A stretch of 64,000 nucleotides of DNA, taken from NCBI GenBank assembly GCA_028583685.1, contig JAMXIF010000058.1, forward strand, positions 18,896,341 to 18,960,340. Direction: 5' to 3'. Made by a program: the position numbers and the translations under genes. Origin of the DNA: Petaurus breviceps papuanus. Taxonomy: Eukaryota > Chordata > Mammalia > Diprotodontia > Petauridae. Position 1 is the first letter of the stretch; every line of letters begins with the position of its first letter. Below, one piece after another: positions 25,901 to 40,900 of the stretch. The notes beneath the pieces were generated by a model. It was not told where the DNA came from and did not search any database. It saw only the letters and a program-made list of their open reading frames with translations.

Positions 25901-28900
25901 TCTGGTTAATAGAGAGTTACTATGTATGTATGTGTGTGTATGCATACATGTGTATATACAATATGTGTGTGTGTATGTGTGTGTGTGTTGCCAGTTTTCA
26001 GTTAATTAAAGTATATTTAACCCCAAAACTGTACTGAACAAAATTTATTGTTATCTTTGGTGCAAAATATATTTTTGTCCAGGAGGTATCATTATGAATA
26101 GCAGTGATCATTACATTGTAGAAGCATAAAGTTAGTACTTTAATATAGTTTTCTGGTTTCCAGGATGCCTAATGAACTAGTAGAATTTATTTTTATATTC
26201 TAGGCTTATTTTTCCCTGAGAGAGAACTTTTTAAAAAATAATTTTAAAACAGAATGTCATATTCTACTGGGATTTGCTTAATACTACCATTTTTGTTGAT
26301 GGATTGAACATGAATATATAAATTTTCCATAAAATTTCTCATTTTCACACAGCAAATAGTGCTTCTCAAATTTGAAACTTAGGAAGATCCTGAATAATAC
26401 AAGGAAATAGTCATCAGGCTTTATATTTCTTTTGGAAAAAAAGGAGTACATTTTATTTTCAATAGTAATCTTCTATTATAAACTTCTGGTATGTAAATAG
26501 TATTCTTTTTAGTTATATTAAAAAGTTTGTGAATCATCTTTATGGTTTTTATTTATTTTTTCTTTAGATGTTGGCCCTGGCATTGCTTGACCGAATTGTT
26601 TCTGTAGATAAACAGCAGCAGTGGCTCTTGTATCTGTCCAACAGTGGTTACTTAAAGGTGCTTGTGGACAGCCTAGTGGAAGATGACCTCACTCTGCAGA
26701 GCTTGCTTACTCCCCAACCCCCTCTTTTGAAAGCTCTTTATACTTATGAATCGAAAATGGTGAGTAAGCTCCGACATAGCGCTTAGTTTAATTCAACCAG
26801 TAGGACTGATAACTCAGGTACTATATGTCTTAAATGTTATTTTCCATCATATGAGTTATAGATACCACTAAGGAATTTTAAAGTTTGGTGTTATAATATC
26901 TCGAGTTGGTAGGGACTTTAGAGATCATTTAGTCCAACTCATCATTTTTCGGGTAAGGAAGCGGAGACTCAAAGTATTTGAGTTGCTCAGGGTCACATGC
27001 GTTAAGAAATAGAGCTAAAATTTAAGTGGGATTCCTGGCTCTAAATCCAGTCTTCTTCTTTAATGTGTTTAGTGTGGTTATTTGGTGGAAATTTATTTTC
27101 TTGGTATTAAAGGGCAGGGTTGCCATGTTTCCATTATAATTAATTTTGTAATGCCATTGCTAGACTATTGTGAGAACTTTTCTTACATGACCTTGATTCA
27201 CTGCTTTCATCCTATTGGCTTGGTTCAAATCCCAGATCAAATGCTCATTAACCATATTCTGATTACACACACACAAAAAAGCTCAAAGCATAGAGTGGCA
27301 GCATTCGCTATGAGCTAGGCACTCATGGAAAGGTACCAGCTCTTCTTGCTTCCTCTTAGCCACTTTACAATTTTCCATCATGCGGAGTTTTAATTTATGA
27401 GAGAATTTGATTTTACGTGAGAAAGTAATCTTGATATGACTTTGACCAGTTCTCGTGATTGAATATAAGCTCCTTTAGCAACTTTCACCACTTTTGTATT
27501 TGTTTTCCCTAGCGCCTGTCACCTACTAGGTGCTTAATAAATTTTTCTACCTTGTTAGGCATTCTTGACAAGAGTGGCCAAAATACAACAAGGAGCATTA
27601 GAGCTGCTGAAGTCTGGTGTGATTGTGAGACTGGCACAGTGCCAAGTCTATGATATGCGTCCAGAAATAGACCATCAGGGGTAAGTATCAGTACAGCGGG
27701 AGCCAGTGGGATTATTCTCTCAGTTTGGGGATATTGTGTCATTTTTCTCTCCCTACTTTTAGGGTAGGAGTTAATGTACCAGTCTAAACTAAATTTTCCT
27801 GGCTTGTTGCTAAGATTCTGCTTCAATTGTTGTATTATATAATGATACAATGCATTCTACGCTCAATTTTCAGAAAGATAAGCTCATATTTTAGGTAAAT
27901 TTTGTTAGTTCTGAACTGTACCAACAGAAGTTCCCAGAGGTCAGATTTGGCCGTATAAAATCCCTTATTCTAGATATTTACAATTCTGTATGTGGCTAGT
28001 ATTACATTTGTTTAAACCCATTTATTCTTGCATTTTCTCTTGTAATCCTTCATAATCACTAAATTGAATATATAGTGGAGAAGTGATTATGGTTTTGAAT
28101 TGGTGTTATAACTGTGTTTCATTGTGTTATGGAGATGTCTTTAGGTCATAATTATGAGTAGTAAATGGTGATGTAATGTCTGTTATAATTTTCTATACTT
28201 ACTAAACTTTGTATTTTAAGAAGAAAATCGAGGAAATGTTTGCTCAACACACTCTTAAAATTTTAATCTGATGGGGCGGCTAGGTGGCGCAGTGAATAGA
28301 GCACCAGCCCTGGAGTCAGGAGGACCTTAGTTCAAATCCGGCCTCAGACACTTAACACCGACTAGCTGTGTGACCTTGGGCAAGTCACTTAACTCCAATT
28401 GCCCAGCCTTCCCCTCTCCAAAAAAAAAGCAAAATAAAAAAAAAAGAAAGAAAATTTTAACTTGAAATAGTAACTGCATTCTGAGGAGAGGCATGATTGT
28501 TGTGCCACAACCTGAGCTGAAGAGAAGAAGAAAGCTTAGTAGTAGAAAGTTAGTAATATTCACTGCTTTTATCCCTGTTTAGTTGCCTTTTTATCATCTT
28601 TGTACCATACTCTGCTCAGGTGATCTGTCATTCTCATTAGGAAAAAAAATCCTCAGCATTGTCCTAGGCTATAACTACCGGTATTGAGCCTAACTTTTCT
28701 GCTCCAGACTTAAAACTAAAAAGAGAAAGAAAATCTTGCTTGTTCCATATCACCTTTTAAACCTTTTGATACTATTTCTGTCTCCCATTCTTATAATATG
28801 TTCTTCATCATAATTTTTTAAAGATAGATTTTTATTGATTTTTTTAATCACCAAAATTTCCTCCAGCATTCCTTCCCTTCATGAAGGGTTATTTTATATA

Positions 28901-31900
28901 ACAATATTTTAAAGAAAAAAAAGAAAAAGAATAGGAAGAAATTGGCAAAATTGGTCAATACATCAAAAAACAAAATCTGTTATATGTGTAATGTACCACA
29001 CTCATGGACTTCCCACCTCTGTAAAGGAGTGGACTAGAGGTGTCTTCTTATCTTTTCTTTGGGATGATGCTTATTTCTTTGTAATTTTGCAACTTTCACA
29101 TTGTTTGCTTTCTGGTGGTTCTTTCTGTTAACATTATTGTGGTCATTGTGTATGAGACAGCTAGATGACTCAGTGGATAGAGCACTGAACTTGGAGTCAA
29201 GAAGACCTGAGTTCAGATTTGACCTCAGTCACTTACTAGCTGTGTGACCCTGGGCAAGTCACTTAACCTCTGTTTGCCTTCGTGCACTGGAGAAGGAAAT
29301 GGCAGACTCCTCCAGTAATTGTCAAGAAAACCCCATGGACAGTATTGGCGTGAAGTGTTGGACATGACTGAACAATAGCAACAGTCATTGTATATTTTGT
29401 CTTCTTGGTTCTCTTACTTCACTTGCTTCATGTTAATGTTCCCCTGCTTGTCTGCATTCATTATATTAATCATATTTAAGCACTTTAGTACTATTTCTCT
29501 TGCCGATCCTTATAAACATGTACTTTGTGGTAGTTTTTTGAAAGCAGTCTTTGTTTCTTTTTTTGTTTGTTTTTTATTGTAAAAATTTATTTATTCATTT
29601 TTAACTTGAATACAAAATGAGAAAAGAAAAGGACATTTCATGTATGCAGTAGAATATAGGGGAGGATTCAGTATAAAGCAATAAATTTCCATTTCATAAA
29701 AACCTATATAATAAATCCTATGCATTGTTTTCAGAACAACCCAGCTTTTCTGTGCTTCCTCTTGGTAGTAACTTCCTTCTTAGGTTCAAGTCTTTCCATG
29801 GCTTTTTAAATCAATCAGCTCATCATTTCTCATGTCACAGCAGTATTTCATCACAATCACATCCTATCTGAGGTACTGTCTGTCTGTGGTTTTCCCAATT
29901 TTCTACTTTCTAATCACTTTAGAGAAGGCTACAATTAAACTTAACTACACACACATACAGACGCAGACACACACACACACACTTTTCTAACTTAGTAAAA
30001 TAAAATAATTTTTTAGTAATTTAATTGGGATGGTATTGAGTAAATAGGTAAAATTGTCATTTTTATTATATTGGCTTTGTTTACCCTTGAACAATAAATA
30101 TTTCTCTAGTTATTTAAATCTGACTTTATTTGTATAGTGTTTTATATTTATGTTCATGTTGTTCCTGTGTCTTGTTTTGGTAGGTATACTCTCAAGTATT
30201 TTATACTACCTAGTTATTTTAAATGGTCTAAACCAATATTGAATAATGGTGACACATAGCATAGTTTCCCAATTTTTCTCTTTTAATTAATTCTTTTGGC
30301 TTTAACTTTTTCTGAGGATACAAGTGCTACCCCTGCTTTTTTTTTTTTTTAACAATAAATTCTACTCCAGCCCTTTATTTTAACTTTGTGTTCATCTATT
30401 ATTTTTATTGTGTTTACTGAAAGCATCATATTGTTGAATTGAGATTGTTAATCCATTTTGCTATCCATTTTATGGGTAATTTTGTCCCATTCACATTCAG
30501 AGTTATAATTACTTGTGTATTTTCTTCCATCCTGTTTTTCCTTACTATGCTTCCCATCCTATTTACCCTATGCCTTCTCACTCTCTAATTTACCAGCTTC
30601 CTTGCTCTCCTATTCCTTGATCTACCTACCCCTGTAAGAGTCCCTCCTTTATTCTCTCCCTATCTTCTACCTTAATCTATCTTTCTAAGAGTTCCTCCCT
30701 TATCCAACCTCCGTCCTCCCAGTTCTTAATCTATATACCTGTCTAAAAGTCACTCTGTTATCCTATCCCCTCAACCTCTTTTTTCTTCTAAATTTAGAAG
30801 CCTTTTATACCCTTGTAGATGTATATGTTGTTCCTGCTTTAATTCATTTCTGATGAGAATAAGGTTCCAGCACTACCAGCCCTCCATGATGACTTGCTTC
30901 TTCTGTATTCATTCTTCCTTTCATGCCTCATTTGTATGAGATAATCATTCCTTTTTTCTGCACCTACCCAGTTTTCTTTTTAAGAATCACCCCATTATGC
31001 ATAACCTAGCCCAAGCCTTTCTTTCAAACTACCCAAATAATGACTGTCATAAGAGTAATGATAACATTTTTACTTATAAGAAGTAAACAATTTGACTTTT
31101 TTGAGTCCCTTATAATTGGTCTTTAATGTTTACCTTACATTTCTCCTGTTGAATTTTCTCTTCAGTTCTGTTCTTTTTGTCCCAAATACCTGAGAGTTTT
31201 TCAATTTGTTGTCTTCATTTTTTTCATTCAGGATACTTAACTTTGCTGGGTAAGTTACCCTTGGTTGTAAACCCAGCTCTTTTGTTCTGTGAAATACAGT
31301 ATTCCAAAACCTACAGTCCTTTGATGTAGATGCTGCTAGGTCTTGTGTAATCTTTTTTTAATCCTGTATTTAAATTGTTTTTTTTCCTTATTACTTGCAA
31401 TAGTTTCTCCTTAACCTAGGAGCTTTGAAACTTTATTGGTGGATTTTCTCTATTTCTGATTTTCCTATTTGTTTTAAAATTACAGGGCAATTTTCCTTAA
31501 TAATTTCTTGTAATAATGTATCAAGATTCTTTTTTTTTTTTTAAATCATAACTTTCAGGTAGTCCAATAATTCTTATGTTGTCTCTCCTGGAACTCTTCT
31601 CCAGATCAGTTGGTTTTTTGATGAGATGTTTACATTCTCTTCTATTTTTTAATTCTTTTGATTTTGTTTTGTTATTTCTTGGTGTCTAATAACATCATTA
31701 GCCATTTTCAAGGAATTACTTTTCCTCCTTACGTTTTTGATTCTCTTTTTCTAGTTGGTTGACTTTCTTCCCATAATTTTCTTAGATTGCTCTTATTTTT
31801 TTCTTCTGATTTTTCCTTCATCTTTCTTATTTGACTTTTAAAGTTCTTCTAAGAACTCCTCTTGGGCTTATGAACATTTGACATTTCTCATTGAAAAAGG

Positions 31901-34900
31901 AATAGCTTTTTTAGCTGCACTGAATGGCTTCCTCTGAATATGAACCCAGATCTCTTTCTCCATAGTGGCTGTGGTTAGTTTTTTTCTCCTTTGCTTACTC
32001 ATTTTTATTTTGTTTTGTTTTGGTTTTTTTAGCAGCTTATTATGTCAAGTTCTAGTCCAGAGGTGTGGGGAATGATGTCCTGGGGCCCAACTTGGGGCCA
32101 CCTTCTGTACCCCTCAGCCACAGCCAGGGCCCCCCCAGGTGCCTTGAAAATGCTCTTGTTGCCTATGGTGCCTCTAGTGGCTGCAAACTTTAACTGTCCT
32201 CCCTGCTGTGGAGCTGAAACCGGGGGCTCTGCTCTCCTGCAAGTACCCACAGCCAGCAGGGTCTTTGCCTTTTTGCTCCCGCACTCCCCAGGCATGTACT
32301 AGCCTATTCTCCTCAGCTTCAGCTCAGTACTACATCTGCTCTGCACATCTGTGCTTGGCATCCCTTGACAGTGGTCAGCCATGAGACCCTGATACTATCC
32401 TTGAAGTGAAAGTTTCTGAGATTATGGCTGTGGCTGCCTCCCAATCTAGCTGCCCCCAGGGCTTTTTGTTTGTTGATTCCATTGGAGTGTTTGTGCTTCA
32501 CTGTAGCCAGACCTCCATCCCTGGAATAGTCTAGTCTTTCCTGGGGTCCTTTCCACTTGTCTTAGGAGGACAAATGCTTCAAAAATAAACTTTTGTTTAT
32601 TTCTGCTGCTCTGTGTTCACTTTGAGGTAATGTTCAGTCTTTTGTAGAGGAAATTTGGGGAAGCTTGAAGTTATCTGACCTACTCTGCCATCTTCCCAGA
32701 ACCCCCAAAGCACACTTTGTTTTTAAATAGTAAGCAACTGGGAAAGAGACAATTTAGTAGAGAATGATAACTTTGTTGAATTATTTGAAAGTTTGTCAGA
32801 AGGGAACAGGATTATGCTGCTTCTGCTTGGCTGCAGAGGGCAGAAATAGAATCTGTTGATAAAACAATACAATAAGATTGACTTCAGCATAACTTAAGGA
32901 AGAATTTCTTAATAATTAGAGCTGTTCCAAAATAAAATCAGATCCTTTCTGTGGTAGTGAGTTCACTGTCTCTGAACATATACAAGTAGCAGCTGAATGA
33001 CCACTTCTCTTCAATATTTGTCAAGATTCAGACTTCTAGGGGCTAGAATATTCAGTGAATAGAGCACCAGCCCTGGAGTCAGGAGGACCTGCGTTCAAAT
33101 CTGGCCTCAGACACTTAACACTTACTAGCCGTGTGACCTTGGCCTGCCTTCTCCCTCCAAAAAAGCAAAAAAAAAAAAGATTCAGACTTCTGCTTGGAAG
33201 TTAGACTAAATGACCACCGTTTGTTCTTCCTAAAGCTGAGATTCTGTGACAGTGGAAATATTAGGAGATTTTTAGATTCCATTTCTATCTGAGATAGTAT
33301 TTTTTCCTAAGCCCTAAGAGCTAATTACTCTTAGTAATTATTTAATGAAGATGGCTAGGTAAATACAACAACAAAATATACATAAATTATATTGGAGGAA
33401 TGCTTTCTTTTATATCAAAAATATCAAGGTGAAAAGAGACATGTGAGTAAATATTGCAGTTTGTTGGTTTTTTAAATGTTTAAATACTGGGTTTTTTTCT
33501 TGGTAGTTCTTTTCCCTATTGCTTCTGTTTAATATATTTAATATATTGCTAATAATTAGAATCCTGTTATTATAGTGAGTCCTTTAAGGTATAGTGTTGG
33601 AGAAAACCAACACTTGCCTTAAAGCCTCATGTTATTTCAGGCTTTAACCTATAGTAGAGAAAAAAAAGGGTGGTTTTTTTTTTTATATAAAAACACTCAT
33701 TATATATCCATATCTCTATTTAAATTGCCAGTTGAGCTGAATACATCCAAAAATATAGAATCAACACCTGTATGGTATTTGAAGTTTTCAGAATACGGTG
33801 GAAGATATCACAATTATTGGGCCATTGGAGCATGGCAATCAAAAAAGCCAAATGAAAAAGGGCCCAAGTAGCTCAGAAGTTTTAAACACTAGAAATAGAT
33901 GAGTTACAGTTTCATTTTCTCTAGGATGTGATAGAAGGGCAAAGACAAAGGCAGGATTAACCCTCACTAAAAAAATGTTCATTTAAAAATCTAATGGGCT
34001 AGGAGATTCAAAGATATGTAAAACTGGTATGATTTATTCATTAAATATATTCAATGACTCATTATAAAACTGGCCCCCTGAGCTTGGAAGGTGGCAAAAA
34101 GAGACCTTGCTATAGGACTGTCTTACTGGCAAACAATGTTTTTGCTATTCTAGTAACTAAATCTCCTTAAATGATATTCACATCTCACTGAGTAGTAAAC
34201 TGTTATAATCTGTTAGTGTATTTTTTGGGTCTCTCTTCCAATACAGAGTCCTTGTACAAAACAAAATCTCTTTGTAGTTTTGGTTTTTATTTGCAAGTTA
34301 TTTGAATTTGTGTAATAATGAGTGAAGTTTGCCAGTTGATTTGGCCTTCCATTTACCACAATCTTCTTAATGGCCCAGAAGCATTCTTAATTAACATTTA
34401 ATTGCCTCAATGTTTCTGAACTGTATTCTTTGCCGCCCTGTCATTGTGGATGAGGCAGCTCTGCCTGATGGTAAAGGGAAAGCTGCTCTCAGATAAGGGA
34501 CTAGAGAAGGAAACAAAATTCAAGGTTGTTTGTTGGGGTAGCATAATTGAACAGAATCTTCCCTGAGTTTATTCAATAGCAGAGCAAATGGCCCATGTGC
34601 ACACAGATATATTTATATCTAGGTTCAAAATTGGCTTCACAAAAACTCATTCAGGTATAAATTCTCAAGTGCATGATTAGGCAGATGGCAGTATATGGAA
34701 TTTGATGAATATGAGAAACAAGTTTGTAAGGGGGAAATGTTTATGAAAAGTAATCACATAATTTTGGTAAAGTATAATTTCCTTTTCCAAGAAGAAAATT
34801 AAAACTGCTTAAAATATCTATTCCCTTGTTCTTTTCACTGTCAATGAAGTAATGAAAATAAACTGTTTTTGGAGTTTTCATTATCAGAAAGAAGTTTTGA

Positions 34901-37900
34901 GCTGCAAGAGATTGATTTTTATGTAGAGGATGTTGTTTGCATTCCAATGAGCCTTTGAGTTTTGGTATTATTGAAGAGTTCAGAGATGAAGCTAAATAAC
35001 AATTAGTTGGTGGATCTTCTGTTGGTCAAAGACTTAAAATTAACATTTAAGAATTCATCTTTTTTTCATTTTATATTGTAAAAATGTACTGAATTACCCA
35101 CCAATTCTTAATTTTTAATTTCTCCATCAAATTTCTTTGCATTACTCAATTTTCTTTTAGCTTAGTTTTAGCTTATTTCACTCCAATTTGAACTAAGGTA
35201 CAAAAAAAGCATTTCCTTAAACTCATCAACAATTTAGATGATTAAGCTGCTATAGAATTGAACATTTCCTTCTGGTTTAACAGTTTAGTTGGGCTAACAA
35301 GGTGAATTTCCAGGTGCTAAATTGAAGAAGTTTGCAGTTTTTAATTTACCTACCCCTCTCTAACTCCAGTTTTTAGATGGGCAGGGATATTAAGATATTT
35401 TGGTAACTTGAGGCCTAATCGTGAAGGTTACAAGATTGTTTTCCAACTTTACACTAACTTTCTTTTCTTTTTTGGGGGGGAGGGAGAAGGCAAGGCAGTT
35501 GGAGTTAACTGACTTGCCCAAGGTCACACAGCTAGTAAGTGTCAAGTGTCTGAGGTCTGATTTGAACTCAGGCCTTCCTGACTCTAGGGCCTGTGCTCTA
35601 TTCCACTGCACCACCTAGCTGCCCCATACACTCACTTTCTTGTCACCTTAATAGTTTTAGTAGAGTCTAAGTGGAAGTCTTGTTAGAACTCATTAATAAA
35701 GAATACAGAAATATTATGAAAGTCAAGAATGGGGGAGGGAAATTTGGAAGTGATTTGTTTTCTGTTTCTGAGGCAGTAAACCAGGGTTATAATTATAGTG
35801 GAAATTTCAAGTACTGTTTTATAATAGTTTTTGTTAATCAAACTATAGTTATATGTGCTAAATATATGCAGTATAGGTGAGACCTTTTTTCCTTTGAGCC
35901 AGAATATAAATCCTTCTCATTTTAGTGTACATGCTGTTGAAGCAAGCACTCGAAGTACAAATCATACCCTTTTGTCTCACCCTATGAATAGCAGTAATAG
36001 AAATTCATAGCTTAACATTTTAATCATCTTTCTGTTGTTTGTCTATTTGACAAATTTCATTAACCTGAATATAAATGATCTATTTTTAAAAAAATGTAAC
36101 TTTGTCCTATGCTTTCTCTGTTTATAAAATGTATAAAGACTTTTTGGTATGAGAGATCCCCCTGTATTCATTCCTGCGCCTGTGGATCGATATCGCCAGA
36201 TTCTTCTTCCCGCTCTCCAGTTGTGCCAGGTTATCCTCACATCCAGTATGGCGCAGCATATGCAGGCAGCAGGACAGGTAAGAAAGGCTGTAGAATTTTT
36301 GGGGTTGTAATCAGTCAACAAGTATCTATTATGTGCCTGTTACATGCCAGATACTGTGCTGAGCCCTTGGGTTATAGACCAAAAAATGACACAGTACTTC
36401 CAAGCAGCTAACAAGCTATTATTCTAGTTTGTAAGACTATAACATTCAGTTCAACCCTCTCATTTTATGGATGAGCAAACTAAGACAAATTAGTTGACTT
36501 GCCTAGGTTTCACATCTTGTTTGTAGTTAGAGCTAGAATCCAGGTTTGCTGACTCCCTTTATTAGTTTCCTATCACTGTTTTTTATCTGTTACGCTGGTT
36601 TTACTGCTAGTGCTGTCAGTTTGTTGGATGTGATATGGTTAATAGAGCAATTAAGTGGAATGCAGTAGGTCTAAGGATCTGTTTTGCGAGGGAATAAACT
36701 TTAAATTTTTTAAAAATTAAATTTTTTTCAATTAGCATCAATGACACTCCCAGTTGAAAAAGAAAGAAAAAAAAACCCTTGTAACAAATGCATATTGTTT
36801 AGCAAAACAAATTCTGATATTAGCCATGTTCAAAAAAATATGTCTCAGTCTACACTCTTTATTTCATTACCTCCCTGTCAGGAAGTGTGTGGCGAGTTTT
36901 ATCAAGAGTTCTCTGGAACTGATTGTCATATTGATCAGAGTGCTCAAATCTTTCAAAATTGTTTGTCTGTATAGTATTGGTGTTAGAGTATAAATCGTTC
37001 TCTTGGTTCTGTTTAGTATAAAATTAAATTCAGCTTATGATTGAGTACAATTCTGTTAAGAGAGAATGTGACAGGGAATAGAGAACTGGCTGCCGGTCCA
37101 GGAAAGTGTGAGGTACAGGCTGAATTGCTAATACATACAATCCATATGACCCTGAGCATGTCACCTAACCTTTCAGCGACTCAGCTTCCTTTCAAAAATG
37201 GAGTTGCAAAATAATTTCTGACTTGTATTGGTTTATGATTTTTTTCTCAGTCCCCTTATGCTAATGAAATAACATCCAGATCAACTCTGAATTTAGTACT
37301 GTGTATATTTCACTTAATTCTGTTGTCTTGGTATAGGAGATGTTTAATAAAGTCTGATCTCCAGATAAGTGGGTTATTGCTTTATAGGATACGGTTCCTG
37401 CCTTTGAGAAACCTAGATTTTTACTGGGGAGTCAAGAGTTAAAATGCATGAAATAATTAAAGAGCAATGTGTCATAAAGTGTTGTTGTGGAGAGCAGGAG
37501 TCGGAGGTAATAATGGAATCCATTTTTGTGGACATAGCTAGTAGATGTCAAGAGGGTACTTGAACCCAAGTCTTTTTGACTCCAGTCTATCCACTAGGCT
37601 AAGCTGCCTCTCTGTATACAAGTTAAAAGGTAAATAGTAAAGGTAAAAAACTAAAAAAAAACAAACCCAAACCTCCTATCTTAATGGTTTGCCCACTCCT
37701 GCAGTGCTAACTCTTTTAGCTTAAATAAATTCTAGCCTAGTTTTTTTTATCTATGAGATTGGAGATGACAGTTACCTAAACTTTCTGTTATCCTTAGAAT
37801 TGGCCATCAACTCCAGAAATACCATAAACTTTATTTAAAAAAAAAATCTGTTCCAAATAAAATTTGGAGAAAGAAGGACATGTTTGTGTTTTTCTTTCTG

Positions 37901-40900
37901 TTTGCAGCAGATATTGATCTGATTCATTAGAGGGACTTTGTTTACCAGGAGCTCCCTACATTGATGAAACCATACTTGGTGTCTGAAAAAGTTCTTGTGT
38001 TTAATAATTCTATTCAGTTTATTGAAGGTTATGGCTAATTGTCACTAAAAACCGTACTATAATAATTTATAAGAACACTCCACTAGTATTTTTCTCTTTT
38101 TCTTTCTTCCTTTCATTCTCTTCAATTTAGGTGTTGCAGTTTCTCATCTCTCACTCTGACACCATTCAAGCAATACTACGCTGTCAGGATGTCAGTGCAG
38201 GCTCCCTGCAAGAGCTAGCCCTTCTTACAGGAATCATCAGCAAAGCCGCATTGCCTGGTGAGTTAATTGTGTTAAATGGACCTTTAGTACTCTCTTATGG
38301 ACTGTGGTTTGGTTTTTTTGAACATTGATGGTGTATGATTTATTTGTAATTGATGCCAATGATATTATTGTGCTCATTTAACTGAAATGGACTAAAATAG
38401 TAAATCTTTGGCAATATGATTGCATGGTTTTAATTTCTTTTGATTAAACTAAAGACTTATGGTTATTGTGAAAAGGTGGCATTTAGAACAAGAAGCCCTC
38501 TGAATGTGATTGTCCAGTGCTTACTGTGTGTAAATGCTATATAATAGGTGCTTTAGGGGATGGAAGACAGAGAAGACATGGCCTCTGCCTTGATATGATT
38601 TAGCCTAGTTAGGAAAAGATCATATACACATGTGAAACAACTGGGGAATGAAGGCAAAGCAAAATATATGACATCTTAAGACTTACATTGTGAATTAGTT
38701 CATTTTTCCTCTTTCCTCTGATTTCCATTTGCCTCATCTGAGTTGGCAGTGCTTTTGTTGCTTGTATACCTCCTGCTTGGAATTCTTTCTCTTCCATCAA
38801 AATCCTAGCTATCCTTCAAGATCTGTTACAAATTTCATTTCCTCTGTAGAGCTTTCCCTCACCTACTCTAGACCACATCAGTTTCTCCTTCTGAATTCCT
38901 ATAATACTTGTGGTCCTCCATACAATTTAGCATTTGATTATTTTCTGTCATGTATGGTGGCCCCTTCCTAATTTTCTAGTTTTGTTATGCTTTACCTCTC
39001 CTCCATGTACTCTTTTTTTTTTTTAAGCAATCGGGGTTAAGTAACTTGCTCAAGGTTACACGGCCAGTTATTTCTGGGTGTGGTGCTAAGTATCTGAGCC
39101 TGGATTTGATCTCCAGGTCATCCCGACACTGGGGCCGGTGCTCTTACTTGCTGAGCCACCTGACCGCCCCTTCCATGTACTCTGGTGATTATTATGTGTT
39201 GGCCTACTTGCAGTTCCTCAAATGTGACATTCCTCATCTTTTCAGCTAGCTGTCCTTTCCAGGAATGCTCTTCCTCTTCCCCTCTACTTCTTAGTTTCTC
39301 TGGCTCATTTCAGATATCAGTTCATATCCTGCCTTTGATAGGAAACCTTTCCTGGTCTTCCAGCTGTTAATACCTTCCCATTTAAGATATGTCCCAATTA
39401 CACTGTAAATCTTAATTTGTTTTTAGTTTTTTATTTTACATATTGTTCCCCCCCCCCCTTTGCCCCTTAGAATGCTTCCTTGGGGGCACAGGCTTTTACC
39501 TTTGTATCCCTAGTGCTTAGCTCAGTACCTGACACATAGTTAGTGCTTACTAAATGATGTTTGATCGATGGGTGGATTCTTCTATATGGGTGCGTTTTAT
39601 CTCTCCAAGTTGATACATTTTTTTATGAGAACTTCAGGTGCTTATGCTTTGGACTATTGCAGTAGTTTCCTAATTGGTTTCCCTGACTCAAGTCTCTTCC
39701 TCTCTAATGCCAGCTGCACAGAATTATTCCTGAAGCACATTTCTACCCAAGTATGACCTTTGCTCATTAGATGGTCATATGAATAAATTCCACTGGGTCC
39801 CTGTTACTTATAGGATCAGCCAACTATACATTCCTCTGTTGTTTAAATTCCTTTACACTACCTCAGGCTCACTCTCTAGCTTTGTTCTATACCTCTGTTC
39901 CCTTCCTACGCTCTGCAGTCTAGCCAGACTGTTATGGGATGCTCAGTGTCCAGCACTTAGCATGATTCGGAAATGTGAATAAGAAATGACCAGGCCATGT
40001 GGGTAGTTCAGGGAAGAACAATGAACTCTATTGATTCTCAGGACAAGGTTTTTATAGAGCAAAAGAGACAAAGGAAGGGGACTCAAGTTTTTTTCTTATC
40101 ATTACCTTATAGTCTGTTATGTCCTGGAAGTAGCACAGAATAGATAATTTGATAAGGATTTGTTATCTAGGAGACTAAAGTCTTAGGGTAAGACCTTTGA
40201 TCTAGGCCTCAGGTACCTGCTAATGCAGCTGTAGTCATAAACAGATACAATTGAGAGCAAAATTCAAAGCCCAAGCTGCAATCCTCAAAAGACGTTTAGA
40301 GCTGATCACCCAAAGATACCTGAGTGCTGAATCAAATATTTTAGCTCTTAACTAAAATCTTGAGGTATTGCCTATTGATCTCAGAACTCAAGTAACATCC
40401 TTATAAGCGTAACCCATAACAAAGAACTCAGGAGCTAACTTGACAAAAAGTTGCATCTCAAAGAGCTCTTTGATATTAAAGTCCGCTCTCATTGGGTAAT
40501 TATCTGAGTCCTGGATCAGGCCTCTTTGGCTCCCAACACCATACCAGCCAGCTTACTGTTCCTTCTCTGTGCCTCTCTGGGCTCTTCCCATTCCTTACCT
40601 CCACCATTTAGAATCACTGGTTCCCTTTAGACCTCATCTTAACTTAACTCATCTTAAATGCCAATACCTCCACGAGGCCTTTCCATCCTGTGACATACAG
40701 AACAGATGCCATGTGCTGAGATCTCAGAGAAATAGCATTACTTTGCAGTGACAAAATTTATGCTATGTACATGCTTGTGGTAGATGATTGGTATGGAGTT
40801 GAGGTCAAAGAAAACAGGGAACCTTAAATTCTTTTTTTTTTTTTTTTTTGCTTTTTGGAGGGCAGTTGGGGTTAAGTGATTTGCCCAAAGTCACATGGCT

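Noticed and set aside
28273-28345. tRNA-like A and B box sequences in SINE heads
   Set aside because: They lie in SINE copies with flanking duplications and lack a tRNA cloverleaf; no independent tRNA gene was found.
35421-35618. Frames with [14 protein letters not shown] and [15 protein letters not shown] words, at many places
   Set aside because: They are antisense family B SINEs translated by chance in an open frame; the same words appear at every such insertion.
38131-38328. Frame starting [10 protein letters not shown], resembling the start of STMP1 (MLQFLLGF), the gene expected after NUP205
   Set aside because: The frame is NUP205 exon 16 ([18 protein letters not shown]) with intron read-through. 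The similarity at the first residues is chance, and no STMP1 exon was recognised in the window.
39014-40735. Possible longer retroviral provirus around the solitary LTR
   Set aside because: No second LTR, gag, pol or env-like sequence is present; the flanks are L2 and SINE.
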